Below, in pieces: positions 1 to 7,466 of a stretch of DNA of 64,000 nucleotides. The notes under the pieces are model-generated. The model saw only the letters and a list, made by a program, of their open reading frames with translations, did not search any database and had not been told where the DNA came from. Each line of letters begins with the position of its first letter. The first letter of the stretch is position 1. Source of the DNA: CTSoil-075 sp042610375 (GTDB lineage: Bacteria > Bacillota > Negativicutes > DSM-13327). The stretch lies in assembly GCF_042610375.1 (NCBI RefSeq), contig NZ_JBGJZL010000007.1, positions 62,001 to 126,000 of the forward strand, written 5' to 3'. Made by a program: the position numbers and the translations under genes.

Positions 1-914
1 TGACCCATACAAGCCAACAGGTGGCTACTTCAGCTGAAGAACTGACTGTTAACGCAGGACAATCCGCTCAGGCAACCAATCAAGTAGCAGGAACCATTAG
101 TGAGCTTGCGCAAGGAGCTGAAAAACAAGTGAATGTCGTTGGTGCTACTGTTACAGTTGTAGAACAAATGTCAGTAGGTATTCAGCAAGTCTCTACCAAT
201 GCAAACGCAGTGTCGAGTGTAGCAGAGAAGACGGCTAGTGCAGCTATTCAAGGGGACAAGGCCGTAAATGCTGCGATGAATCAAATGAAAAGCATTGAAA
301 AGTCTGTTTCTAGCTCTGCACAGGTGGTTGCGAAACTCGGTGAACGATCAAAAGAGATTGGACAAATTGTCGATACCATTTCAGGGATAGCAGGTCAGAC
401 CAATTTATTAGCACTAAATGCGGCTATTGAAGCTGCTCGCGCAGGGGAACAGGGTAGAGGATTCGCTGTAGTCGCAGAAGAGGTACGAAAGTTGGCAGAG
501 CAATCCCAAGAAGCTGCTAAGCAAATAGCTGGTTTAATTTCCGAAATTCAGTTGGATACGGGTAACGCTGTTCTTGCCATGAATGAGGGTACTCGTGAGG
601 TCAAGGTTGGCGCTGATGTAGTGAATAATGCAGGGCAGGCATTTAATGAAATTGTTTCTCTCATTGGTGAAGTTTCGTCCCAAGTCAGGGAAATTTCTGC
701 TGCCATTCAACAGATCGCTTCAGGAAGTCAGCAAATTGTCATATCGATACGGGATGTAGACAGAATCGGTAAAGAAGCTGCTAGACAAAATCAGACTGTT
801 TCAGCTACCACTGAAGAACAATCAGCTTCAATAGAAGAAATCGCTGCAGCAAGTCAAGCTCTAGCACGAATGGCTGAGGAGCTACAAGGTACTGTTAGGA
901 AGTTCAAGGTTTAA
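1..914 (+). CDS. Methyl-accepting chemotaxis protein, C-terminal signalling part (5' end outside window)
   Basis: Only the cytoplasmic signalling domain is present; the reading frame is open from base 3 and enters from outside the window, so the sensor, membrane and HAMP parts are not visible. The highly conserved hairpin tip reads IVDTISGIAGQTNLLALNAA, followed by IEAARAGEQGRGFAVVAEEV, the CheA/CheW-contacting segment of MCPs. Ala/Gln/Glu-rich heptads on both sides form the long antiparallel coiled coil with likely methylation sites. The C-terminus ends with a short FKV tail and no CheR-tethering pentapeptide. The domain is closely similar to those of the chemoreceptors at 42249 and 54227. 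A terminator follows about 40 bases after the stop codon. The family call is secure; the ligand cannot be inferred. Confidence 0.95.
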   Translation, partial: THTSQQVATSAEELTVNAGQSAQATNQVAGTISELAQGAEKQVNVVGATVTVVEQMSVGIQQVSTNANAVSSVAEKTASAAIQGDKAVNAAMNQMKSIEKSVSSSAQVVAKLGERSKEIGQIVDTISGIAGQTNLLALNAAIEAARAGEQGRGFAVVAEEVRKLAEQSQEAAKQIAGLISEIQLDTGNAVLAMNEGTREVKVGADVVNNAGQAFNEIVSLIGEVSSQVREISAAIQQIASGSQQIVISIRDVDRIGKEAARQNQTVSATTEEQSASIEEIAAASQALARMAEELQGTVRKFKV

Positions 915-951
915 GGTAAAGAAATGAAAGAATAAGAACTATATCATATAG

Positions 952-995
952 AAAAATCTTGAACCTTTGCGAAATGCGATGTTCAGGATTTTTTT
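952..995 (+). terminator. Intrinsic terminator after the chemoreceptor gene
   Basis: The arms AAAAATCTTGAAC (952-964) and GTTCAGGATTTTT (981-993) pair with one G-T wobble around a 16-base loop, and the right arm runs into a T tract. It closes the first transcription unit. Confidence 0.8.
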
Positions 996-1081
996 GTTCC
1001 CATTATTATTGAAGGAGGAATATCCTTAACCAGTGAATAATAGATAGGTATAAACGGCTCAAAATGGAGGGAATGACATTT

Positions 1082-1957
1082 ATGTCGGATAAGCAAAGTT
1101 GGCGAACTGCTTTCTTACCAGCAACTCCAAGGTTGATTGAACAATATGAGACTAATGAAAGAAGATTATTTGATGATTTATTTATTAAAATTTTTTTCAG
1201 TAAGATGACTCTGTTTATGATGCAGTTTAGAATCATCAGAGATATTGAAAAAATGATGTCAGACATTCTTTCAGTAGGTGGTTCGGGGTTAATACTGTGT
1301 AGGACGAGGTATATTGATGATTTACTTCAGACCTCAATTGATCACGGTATTGAGCAAGTGGTTATATTAGGTGCAGGGTTAGACACAAGGCCATATCGAA
1401 TAGCAGGTATTCATCATACCAAGATATTTGAAGTTGATTTACCTATGATGCAAGACATTAAAAAAGAAAAGATCAGAAAATGTCTTGGAACATTACCAAA
1501 CCATATAAAGTATGTATCAATTGATTTTAATCAACAAAGATTGGACGAAGTATTGGAAGATGCGGAATTAGACATTGGAAAACCCATTTTCTTTATATGT
1601 GAGGCAGTAACTCAATATATCATGGAAGAAGCCATAGAGAGTATATTTAGATTTATTTCCAAGACCGTAACTGGCAGTACTGTGGTCTTTACATACATTT
1701 TAAAAAGTGTAATCGATAAAACTTCTAGTATAGAGGGAGCAAACAACGTAATGGATTATTTTGAGACAAAGGACCAAGAGTGGAAATTTGGACTTGAATC
1801 ATCAAAGATTGAGGAGTTTCTAAAACAATTTAAACTTACACTGATAGAAGATGTGGGAGCTTCTTACTATCAAGAAAGATATTTAAAGCCTATGGGCCGG
1901 AAGTTGGATGTATCAGAAATAGAGAGAGTCGTTTATGCTAAAAGAATGGAGTGGTAA
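1082..1957 (+). CDS. SAM-dependent methyltransferase, leucine carboxyl methyltransferase-like (TIGR00027-type)
   Basis: A 291-residue class I methyltransferase. The SAM-binding glycine motif is VVILGAGLDTRPYRI around residues 90-105, with the LDTR signature of the LCM/PPM1-like family that is common in actinobacteria and some Firmicutes. Downstream come an acidic loop (FEVDLPMMQD) and FICEAVTQYI at the motif IV position. Two upstream ATGs (1064, 1073) overlap the Shine-Dalgarno GGAGGG at 1066-1071, so ATG 1082, ten bases after it, is preferred. The stop codon lies one base before the GTG of the secreted C39-like gene, so the two are almost certainly co-translated. Members of this family have been linked to O-methylation of secondary metabolites, but the substrate here is unknown. 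The fold call is firm. Confidence 0.85.
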   Translation: MSDKQSWRTAFLPATPRLIEQYETNERRLFDDLFIKIFFSKMTLFMMQFRIIRDIEKMMSDILSVGGSGLILCRTRYIDDLLQTSIDHGIEQVVILGAGLDTRPYRIAGIHHTKIFEVDLPMMQDIKKEKIRKCLGTLPNHIKYVSIDFNQQRLDEVLEDAELDIGKPIFFICEAVTQYIMEEAIESIFRFISKTVTGSTVVFTYILKSVIDKTSSIEGANNVMDYFETKDQEWKFGLESSKIEEFLKQFKLTLIEDVGASYYQERYLKPMGRKLDVSEIERVVYAKRMEW

Positions 1958-1958
1958 A

Positions 1959-2756
1959 GTGAAGAAAAGATTTTGTTTGTTAATTACTTATATGGTTCTA
2001 GGAATTAGTTTAAATGGGTTTAATATAGTTTTTGCAGCGGGTACAGATAAGGCTGAGATGATTGGGGAAAGCCATACGATTCCATATCCTTCTGGTTATA
2101 ACATAACCAGTGAAGGTGCATCCTCGTATAATGGTGTAAGTAATGTTAAAAATTCTCTTTATTACTCAAATTTGGATTTTTACAATATGAAATCAACTGA
2201 GACCTTAGCAATTTTACCAAGGTATAAAACATATCAGCAAACAACAGAAGTGACTTGCGGTCCTGCTGCAGCTTTAACTGTTCTTTATTATTCAGGAAAT
2301 ACAAGTTGGGATGAACTTAAGATTGCTAAAATAATGGGAACGAAGCAAGGAACAGGTACGGATACTCGTGGAATGGTTAAGTTCTTTAAGGCCATTGGAT
2401 GGGATGTTAAATCAAGTCTGACTACTGCTAAGAAAGATGGTACAACATTCGCAAGCGTTAAAGATTTTAAAGACTTTATTATCTCCAATTTGAAAAATAA
2501 TACTCCGATCATGGTTGAAAATATTGATTGGGGTGGACATTGGAGAGTTATCATTGGGTATGATGATATGGGGACAGAGACGGTATCTGATGATGTTCTT
2601 ATTCTGGCAGATTCTTACGATACGGCAGATCATTCCCAGGATGGATATAGTATGAGTCCGGTGGAGAAATTTTACTATATGTGGTTTGACGCTCATATGT
2701 TGCCCAAAGATCAACAGACGCAACAGTGGTTGACAGCAACATCGCCACAATCATAA
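1959..2756 (+). CDS. Secreted C39-like papain-fold protein (Peptidase_C39_2)
   Basis: A 265-residue exported protein. The GTG at 1959 has GGAG seven bases upstream and gives a textbook signal peptide: KKR, a hydrophobic core, then FAAG near residue 27. The mature part carries the C39-like triad: Cys in TEVTCGPAAALTVLYYSG, His in GGHWRVIIGYDD, and Asp in ILADSYDTADH. Peptidase_C39_2 proteins are cysteine-protease-like; unlike bacteriocin-processing C39 domains this one is free-standing and not fused to an ABC transporter. It is translationally coupled to the preceding methyltransferase, so one may act on a product related to the other. A peptidase or amidase activity is inferred from fold and residues only. 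No clear terminator follows before the riboswitch promoter. Confidence 0.8.
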   Translation: MKKRFCLLITYMVLGISLNGFNIVFAAGTDKAEMIGESHTIPYPSGYNITSEGASSYNGVSNVKNSLYYSNLDFYNMKSTETLAILPRYKTYQQTTEVTCGPAAALTVLYYSGNTSWDELKIAKIMGTKQGTGTDTRGMVKFFKAIGWDVKSSLTTAKKDGTTFASVKDFKDFIISNLKNNTPIMVENIDWGGHWRVIIGYDDMGTETVSDDVLILADSYDTADHSQDGYSMSPVEKFYYMWFDAHMLPKDQQTQQWLTATSPQS

Positions 2757-2862
2757 TGGATTAAAACCTTATCATTACGCTTTACTTCATTAGGATATAC
2801 ACAGCATGAGTAGAATATAGAATTTTAGATTGCTGACAATCAAAAATGCGTAAGAAAAATAG

Positions 2863-2889
2863 TTGACATAGAATTCTATAAAATATAAT
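2863..2889 (+). promoter_or_regulatory. Putative sigma-70 promoter of the riboswitch RNA
   Basis: TTGACA at 2863-2868 and TATAAT at 2884-2889, separated by 15 bases. The spacer is short, but both hexamers are perfect and lie directly upstream of the c-di-GMP aptamer, so transcription would begin just before it. Confidence 0.55.
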
Positions 2890-2910
2890 ATTAAACAATG
2901 AAAAATAAAT

Positions 2911-2993
2911 TTAGGGCAAACCTATTGAAAGGTAGGGACGCAAAGCTATGGGTCTGTTGGCAAAATGATGCCTATGATCGCCAGGTTGCCTAA
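2911..2993 (+). promoter_or_regulatory. Cyclic di-GMP-I (GEMM) riboswitch aptamer
   Basis: The RNA matches the GEMM-I consensus. P1 pairs TTAGG (2911-2915) with CCTAA (2989-2993). The conserved GGGCAAACC is followed by a hairpin with a GAAA tetraloop (CCTATT-GAAA-GGTAGG), then the invariant GGGACGCAAAGC, a second helix beginning CTATGGGTC and closing with ATGATCGCCAGG. In this class, c-di-GMP is bound at the three-helix junction. The P1 3' strand is shared with the terminator stem that follows, so ligand binding should favour read-through (an ON switch). The only gene directly downstream is the 44-codon ORF at 3089. Confidence 0.93.
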
Positions 2994-3027
2994 TTCTGCT
3001 GAAAAGCAGTAGGCACCTGTTTTTTTT
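2982..3027 (+). terminator. Riboswitch expression-platform terminator
   Basis: A long stem: CAGG pairs with CCTG, TGCCTA with TAGGCA, and CTGCT with AGCAG, closed by a GAAA loop at 3001-3004 and followed by eight T residues (3020-3027). Its left arm consumes the 3' strand of aptamer P1 and the last bases of the other helix, so aptamer and terminator are mutually exclusive. Confidence 0.88.
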
Positions 3028-3088
3028 ATGTATTTTCGCTAAGACTCAAGCTAAAAGCTAGAATTACAGAGAATGTGAGGAGGTAAAT

Positions 3089-3223
3089 ATGGAAAGAAAA
3101 AATGTTGAGTTTGAATTGACCGAAGAGGAATTCACTAAATTAATGCAGGATTTACCGCAAATTCTTGCAGATCTGATGAGAGAAGTTGGTGAAAATGATT
3201 TAGAAATTTCGCGAGTTAGATAG
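3089..3223 (+). CDS. 44-residue acidic protein controlled by the c-di-GMP riboswitch
   Basis: A short ORF beginning MERKNVEFELTEEEFTK and ending LEISRVR, with stop TAG at 3221-3223. The ATG is preceded by a very strong Shine-Dalgarno (GAGGAGGT, six bases away), and the gene sits about 60 bases after the riboswitch terminator, as expected for its regulated gene. The sequence has no cysteine, signal peptide or membrane segment. Residues 10-38 (TEEEFTKLMQDL and on through ILADLMREVG) look like two short amphipathic, acidic helices. I do not recognise the family. The strong translation signal and the dedicated riboswitch argue that it is a real gene and not a leader; a role as a small c-di-GMP-responsive partner protein is speculation. 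No further gene on this strand follows before the palindrome at 3278. Confidence 0.75.
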   Translation: MERKNVEFELTEEEFTKLMQDLPQILADLMREVGENDLEISRVR

Positions 3224-3277
3224 TGTATATATTTTGATGACAAATAGAATAAAAAGAATAACTACTATCCTAATATT

Positions 3278-3320
3278 ATAACTAGCCGCAACCTTAGCAA
3301 AAAGGCATGCGGCTAGTTAT
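3278..3320. terminator. Perfect 13-bp inverted repeat between convergent genes
   Basis: ATAACTAGCCGCA (3278-3290) and TGCGGCTAGTTAT (3308-3320) are exact reverse complements around a 17-base loop. It lies between the 3' ends of the 44-residue gene and the M23 peptidase gene. There is no strong T tract on either strand, so a bidirectional terminator is likely but not certain. Confidence 0.55.
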
Positions 3321-3331
3321 GATTCGTATTA

Positions 3332-3973
3332 TTAATATAGCACTAGATATTTCATCGGATCGATAGGAGTGTTGTTGACGCGCACTTCATAATGTACATG
3401 GGGACCAGTGCTATAGCCAGTGCTGCCAGCATAGGAAATAACCTGTCCTTTTTTGACTTGTTGTCCGACAGCAACGGCCAGTTGAGAGTTGTGACCGTAC
3501 AGTGTGGCAATGCCATTTCCATGATCAATTTGTACTAAATTGCCATAACCACCAGCCGGGCCGCTCACTACGACTTCTCCATCAGCAGTGGCTACTACTG
3601 GTGCACCCATGGCATAGGCAATATCGATACCAGGATGCAACTCATTGCCCCCACCAAATGGCCCAACACGCCAACCAAACCCTGAACTAACGGTTCCGCG
3701 GGCGGGCCAAATCGAAGGTGTCGCTGCTAGATTAGCAGTTGGTTTAGAGGTGGTCGGGGGTGGTGTTGGTAAACTGGCAGTGGTCGGCAGATCAGTTTTA
3801 GTTGCTGTTATACCCTGTGCGGCAATGGCTGGCGACTGATGTAATGGGAGAATGAGTATGGCGGTGGATAAGAGTAGCGCACAGAGCAGGAAAACCCGCC
3901 ATGGTGTGAAGGGGATTAACCTTTTTATAATGGTTGCTTTTTTGGCAACTGGAGCTTTTGTGGAATCGGTCAT
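3332..3973 (-). CDS. M23-family (LytM-type) metallopeptidase, membrane anchored
   Basis: A 213-residue protein. A single N-terminal hydrophobic segment (WRVFLLCALLLSTAILILPL, about residues 26-45) anchors or exports it; a Pro/Thr-rich linker follows, then a LytM domain from about residue 95. Zinc ligands are visible as HxxxD in LHPGIDIA and HxH in GPHVHYEV, with the YGNLVQIDHGNGIATLYGH stretch typical of lysostaphin-like endopeptidases. It probably cleaves peptidoglycan cross-bridges, or serves as a hydrolase activator, outside the cytoplasmic membrane. The ATG has AAGGAGG upstream on the minus strand. It is transcribed alone, convergent with the riboswitch unit. Confidence 0.9.
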   Translation of the reverse strand: MTDSTKAPVAKKATIIKRLIPFTPWRVFLLCALLLSTAILILPLHQSPAIAAQGITATKTDLPTTASLPTPPPTTSKPTANLAATPSIWPARGTVSSGFGWRVGPFGGGNELHPGIDIAYAMGAPVVATADGEVVVSGPAGGYGNLVQIDHGNGIATLYGHNSQLAVAVGQQVKKGQVISYAGSTGYSTGPHVHYEVRVNNTPIDPMKYLVLY

Positions 3974-4147
3974 AACTAAGTTTCCTCCTTGAGAACAGTT
4001 CGTTTGTCTACCATTTTATATTATAACGGAAATGGAGAAATTTTGCCTGCTTAATTTAAAAAACTACTAATCATAAGAATACTTGACGGCACTTTCGAAA
4101 CATGAGAACATAGTAACGGTTAAGCTTTCATATTGGAGATGACAATT

Positions 4148-5257
4148 ATGCAGGTATCTATACCTCAATTTCGTAAGTCCATGATCGTAATTATAGCACT
4201 GGCACTTATCGGCTTTCTCGCCAGTACAATTCCTTCTTCTCGGCAGCGACCGCTAGTTAACGTTACTGTTGCACCGTTCAGTACTGTTAATAAACCATTG
4301 TACATTGAACGAGCCGGGTCATCTGTGCATGCAACGATGGTTCCTGTTTATAGTGAAGGGGCGGGGCGTGTCAGCGATGTCTATGTAACCGCAGGGCAGG
4401 CAGTAAAAGCAGGTCAACCTTTGGTTAAGCTGGAGATCACTAGCGGGGGCGGTGAAACTATGACAGCGTCTACTCCTGCGCCGATAGACGTTTCTCCGGT
4501 AACGAAGGATGCATATGAAAATGCACTAAAAGATTATAATCGGTATAAAACACTCTATGAACAAGGTGCAATCCCTCGTAAACAGTTAGAAGCTGCAGAA
4601 GCGCGTATGCAGGCAGCAGAGCCAAGCACCCAGAGTCAGCAGAGCGTGGCAGCTGCTCCTGTAAGGAAAAGTACCATTGTGAGCGGTCCAGTTACGATTC
4701 AGGCATCGATTGATGGAACGATTACTGGAAGTGTAGTAACCGTCGGCAGTGGGGTTCAGGAAGGCCAAGAACTTATGGCCCTTGGCAGTGGGCAAGAGGT
4801 TGAAATTGCCGTAGCGCTAGAACAAAACGAATTATATTTTATTCAGCTTGGCTCACAGGCCGTTATAGAGGTAGCGGGACAGAAACTTTCAGGACAGATT
4901 TCTGGTATTTATCCTGAAGTTAAAGATAAGCAAATCGTATCTTTTATGGCCCACATAAAACTAATACAGTCACCAGGAAATCTGTTAACACCAGGAATGT
5001 CTGTCATCGTACGTATTCCTACTGGACAAGAGGTTGCTGCGATCGCGGTTCCTAGCCAAGCCGTGCTTCGTGATGAAGAAGGCCAGTATTTTGTTTTCTT
5101 TGCTAGTGAAGGAAAAGCAGTTCGTCAACAAGTAACTATCGGTGAAGCTATCGGAGAGTTTTTGGAAGTCACAACAGCGATACCACAAGGCAGTCTAGTA
5201 ATTACAAGTCATCTTGATCAGCTTAAGAATGGGGATACAATTACTGTTGTAGAATAA
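4148..5257 (+). CDS. RND/HlyD-type periplasmic adaptor subunit (membrane fusion protein)
   Basis: A 369-residue adaptor. An N-terminal membrane segment (IVIIALALIGFLAST) is followed by a split biotinyl-lipoyl domain (GRVSDVYVTAGQAVKAGQPL and later TIQASIDGTITGSVVTVG), a short alpha-hairpin (YENALKDYNRYKTLYEQGAI PRKQLEAAEA region), a beta-barrel domain and a C-terminal membrane-proximal domain (QVTIGEAIGEFLEVT). ATG 4148 is preferred because GGAG at 4135-4138 lies nine bases before it; the TTG at 4133 and ATG at 4139 overlap that site. In RND efflux systems this protein bridges the inner-membrane pump and the outer-membrane channel, but neither gene is adjacent. It ends with a perfect 22-bp hairpin, so it is a single-gene unit. 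The hairpin arm is short compared with AcrA. Confidence 0.85.
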   Translation: MQVSIPQFRKSMIVIIALALIGFLASTIPSSRQRPLVNVTVAPFSTVNKPLYIERAGSSVHATMVPVYSEGAGRVSDVYVTAGQAVKAGQPLVKLEITSGGGETMTASTPAPIDVSPVTKDAYENALKDYNRYKTLYEQGAIPRKQLEAAEARMQAAEPSTQSQQSVAAAPVRKSTIVSGPVTIQASIDGTITGSVVTVGSGVQEGQELMALGSGQEVEIAVALEQNELYFIQLGSQAVIEVAGQKLSGQISGIYPEVKDKQIVSFMAHIKLIQSPGNLLTPGMSVIVRIPTGQEVAAIAVPSQAVLRDEEGQYFVFFASEGKAVRQQVTIGEAIGEFLEVTTAIPQGSLVITSHLDQLKNGDTITVVE

Positions 5258-5262
5258 AATTT

Positions 5263-5323
5263 TATATAACATAAGGAGTCCTGCTAAATGTAGAAAATTT
5301 GGCAGGACTCCTTATGTTATATA
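5263..5323. repeat. Perfect 22-bp inverted repeat downstream of the adaptor gene
   Basis: The left arm at 5263-5284 and the right arm at 5302-5323 are exact reverse complements (inner end GGAGTCCTGC / GCAGGACTCC) with a 17-base loop. It begins six bases after the adaptor stop codon, so it probably ends transcription, although no T tract follows. The length and exactness are unusual for a terminator. Confidence 0.7.
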
Positions 5324-5615
5324 GTAAATATAGATGTTATCGCAGGTGATTTTAAATAATGGATAATTTGTTTGCTACGGCGGATGTTCCATTCATCATT
5401 TTGACTAACATCGTTGTACTACATGTTATAGGGGATGTAGTACAATATTACTTTTCACCAGAGGAGGATAATATAACGATATTGACGGAATAATCTTATA
5501 AATCTATAATGAATCATAAGTCAGTAAGGATTCAAACTTCGGATCTAGCAATGCACGCTGTGAGCAAGAGAGAGTCCTTTTTTGCTTTGAGCGAAGTTTT
5601 AAGGAGGGCTGAAAA
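5324..5615. promoter_or_regulatory. Intergenic region before terC: 11-bp inverted repeat and an orphan ribosome binding site
   Basis: TTGTACTACAT (5414-5424) and ATGTAGTACAA (5435-5445) form a perfect inverted repeat with a 10-base loop. A strong purine-rich GAGGAGG lies near 5461-5467, but no start codon with a usable frame follows it; the nearest TTG opens only three codons. No known manganese (yybP-ykoY) aptamer motif, often found before terC homologues, could be recognised. The region may hold a decayed small gene plus the terC promoter. Confidence 0.45.
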
Positions 5616-6383
5616 TTGGATTTTACTATTATTGCTGAATATGGTTGGATGTTAGTGATTCTTATCTTCTTGGAGGGGATTTTAGCAGCTGATAATGCTT
5701 GCGTCTTGGGGGTCATGGTTAAGCATTTGCCAGTGGAAGAGCGTAAGCGAGCTCTTATGTACGGGCTAGCAGGCGCATTTGTTTTTCGAGGAGTGTCTTT
5801 GTTCGCAATATCAATGCTGATTGAATGGTGGCAACTGCAAGCGGTGGGAGCGTTTTATTTGATTTTTTTGAGTCTTCATCATGTTTATAAATCATATTTG
5901 CACCAAAATGAGGCTGCTGGCAAACCGGTTTTTGCCGAGGGCTCGAGTTTTTGGAGTACCGTGATAAAAGTTGAAATCGCAGATATCGCTTTTGCGGCGG
6001 ATTCGATTTTGGCGGCCGTCGCACTGGCAGTTAGTTTGCCAAGAACTTCGCTACCCCATATTGGAGGACTCGATGGTGGGCATTTCCTAGTTGTTTTTTC
6101 CGGTGGATTTATTGGTCTGGTGTTTATGCGTTTTGCTGCTCAGTGGTTCGTTGATATTCTGTTACGTAAGCCAGGATTGGAAACAGCAGCATATCTTTTA
6201 GTTGGCTGGGTAGGCGTTAAGCTTGGGATTTATACTCTCTCTCACCCAGGCGTTGGGTGGTTGGAGGCTGAATTTTCTGGCTCTGTAGAGTGGAAACTTA
6301 TTTTCTGGATCGGATTCTTTCTAATTTGTAGCGGTGGGTGGTTTCTCTCAAAACCTGTAACCATCAACAAAGATCAAGAATAA
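5616..6383 (+). CDS. TerC-family integral membrane protein (YkoY/Alx-like)
   Basis: A 255-residue membrane protein with about seven hydrophobic segments. The family's acidic signatures are present: GILAADNACVLGVMV near the start and EIADIAFAADSILAAVALAV in the middle, with Asp residues within membrane helices that are thought to bind metal. TerC relatives (YkoY, Alx, MeeF/MeeY) export manganese or help metallate exported enzymes; tellurite resistance applies to only some members. The start is TTG at 5616, supported by AAGGAGG eight bases upstream; no in-frame ATG fits better. It stands alone and is convergent with the HD-GYP gene 42 bases away. Family call firm, substrate inferred. Confidence 0.88.
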   Translation: MDFTIIAEYGWMLVILIFLEGILAADNACVLGVMVKHLPVEERKRALMYGLAGAFVFRGVSLFAISMLIEWWQLQAVGAFYLIFLSLHHVYKSYLHQNEAAGKPVFAEGSSFWSTVIKVEIADIAFAADSILAAVALAVSLPRTSLPHIGGLDGGHFLVVFSGGFIGLVFMRFAAQWFVDILLRKPGLETAAYLLVGWVGVKLGIYTLSHPGVGWLEAEFSGSVEWKLIFWIGFFLICSGGWFLSKPVTINKDQE

Positions 6384-6425
6384 TAGAATTGAAATGATAG
6401 AGGTTAAGATAAAAATTATATTCAC

Positions 6426-7466
6426 TTATTGGCATGGGGAAAGTCGACTAATCTTTAAATCACAGCGCTGTGATAGATCAACAATCTGTCCATCTTCAGT
6501 TCTAACGATCGGTGAACAATAATTCTCTCGATTAAAGAATACAATCTCAGCCTCTTGTCCACTTGAGAGAATAATTTTATTAAAAAGGAGACTGTCACGT
6601 ACACGATCAATCAAATGTTGACATACATCTGGATCGAAATTAATGTACATTTCACGAGTGAGTACATCTAGTATTGGAAAAGGATTTGCGTGTTCATCGT
6701 TGTACGCCAAATTATGAAAAAGATCGGCAACCGCAATGATTTTAGCATAAGGGTGGATTTTCGACCCCGGCGTTCCATTGGGAAATCCGCTGCCATTACT
6801 ACGCTCACGATGCTGCATAATTCCCAAAAGGACTTTACTAGAAAGCCCCTTTGTCTCTCTAAGTAAACGACCAGTTTCTGACATATTTGCCTGAGCATGT
6901 GGAACAGTAGTTTTATTGGTTGCCAAACTTCCAATGTCATGTAGAAGGCTGGCAAATACTACCTCTGAGATGTCATCTTCGTTCCACTTCATCTGACGGG
7001 CAATGATACCTGCGAAATAAGCTACCATTACAGAATGACGAGGAATGAAGTCAGCTAATTTGTGATCACTAATCAGCAAATGATTCATAACTTCAAATTT
7101 ATTATTTGAAACGGATGAGAAAATGTTCCCAGCCGTATTCTTTAAATGAGAAACAGGTATCATCATCTGTTTTCGAATCATATCAAAAGATTGGGCTGTA
7201 TCGGTAACAATTGAATCATATTCTTGCACGAATTGAAGATATTCTGTAGGTTGAGATAGCGGAGGTATTTCCAGTGAAGACGTATCAGTTTCTTCCGTAT
7301 CGGTATGAATAAAAACACTTTGGATATCCCAAGTATCTAATAAGGAAATGTGTCTTGATGTTAATACCGTATCTTTACCGAGAAGTACTTTACCACTGAT
7401 GGAATGGACTGCATCCGATGTAATATTTCCTTCGATTAACTCTTTAACAGCTACTATTTTTACCAT
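6426..7466 (-). CDS. HD-GYP domain protein, probable c-di-GMP phosphodiesterase
   Basis: A 346-residue protein. The N-terminal part (about 1-120) resembles the small non-catalytic domain found before HD-GYP modules in Firmicutes. The HD-GYP module follows: LLHDIGSLATNK near residue 175 supplies the HD metal ligands, and QHRERSNGSGFPNGTPGSKI near 225 is the GYP motif, with GFP for GYP and HRER for the usual HHE. The metal-binding HxxE/H pattern is otherwise kept, so activity is plausible but unproven. ATG 7466 has GGAGG upstream; the longer TTG start would cover that site. It acts in the cytosol and hydrolyses c-di-GMP if active, fitting with the c-di-GMP riboswitch 3.5 kb away. Confidence 0.85.
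   Translation of the reverse strand: MVKIVAVKELIEGNITSDAVHSISGKVLLGKDTVLTSRHISLLDTWDIQSVFIHTDTEETDTSSLEIPPLSQPTEYLQFVQEYDSIVTDTAQSFDMIRKQMMIPVSHLKNTAGNIFSSVSNNKFEVMNHLLISDHKLADFIPRHSVMVAYFAGIIARQMKWNEDDISEVVFASLLHDIGSLATNKTTVPHAQANMSETGRLLRETKGLSSKVLLGIMQHRERSNGSGFPNGTPGSKIHPYAKIIAVADLFHNLAYNDEHANPFPILDVLTREMYINFDPDVCQHLIDRVRDSLLFNKIILSSGQEAEIVFFNRENYCSPIVRTEDGQIVDLSQRCDLKISRLSPCQ

Noticed and set aside
1006..1266. Minus-strand open frame over the start of the methyltransferase gene
   Set aside because: Lies opposite a well-supported gene, has no ribosome binding site, and is composed of low-complexity hydrophobic and Ser-rich sequence.
3645..3839. Open frame on the plus strand inside the M23 peptidase gene
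   Set aside because: It is the complement of the Pro/Thr-rich linker of the M23 gene, with no ribosome binding site and no family features.
5330..5615. yybP-ykoY manganese riboswitch before terC
   Set aside because: The conserved junction motifs of this riboswitch could not be found by eye; only an inverted repeat is present.
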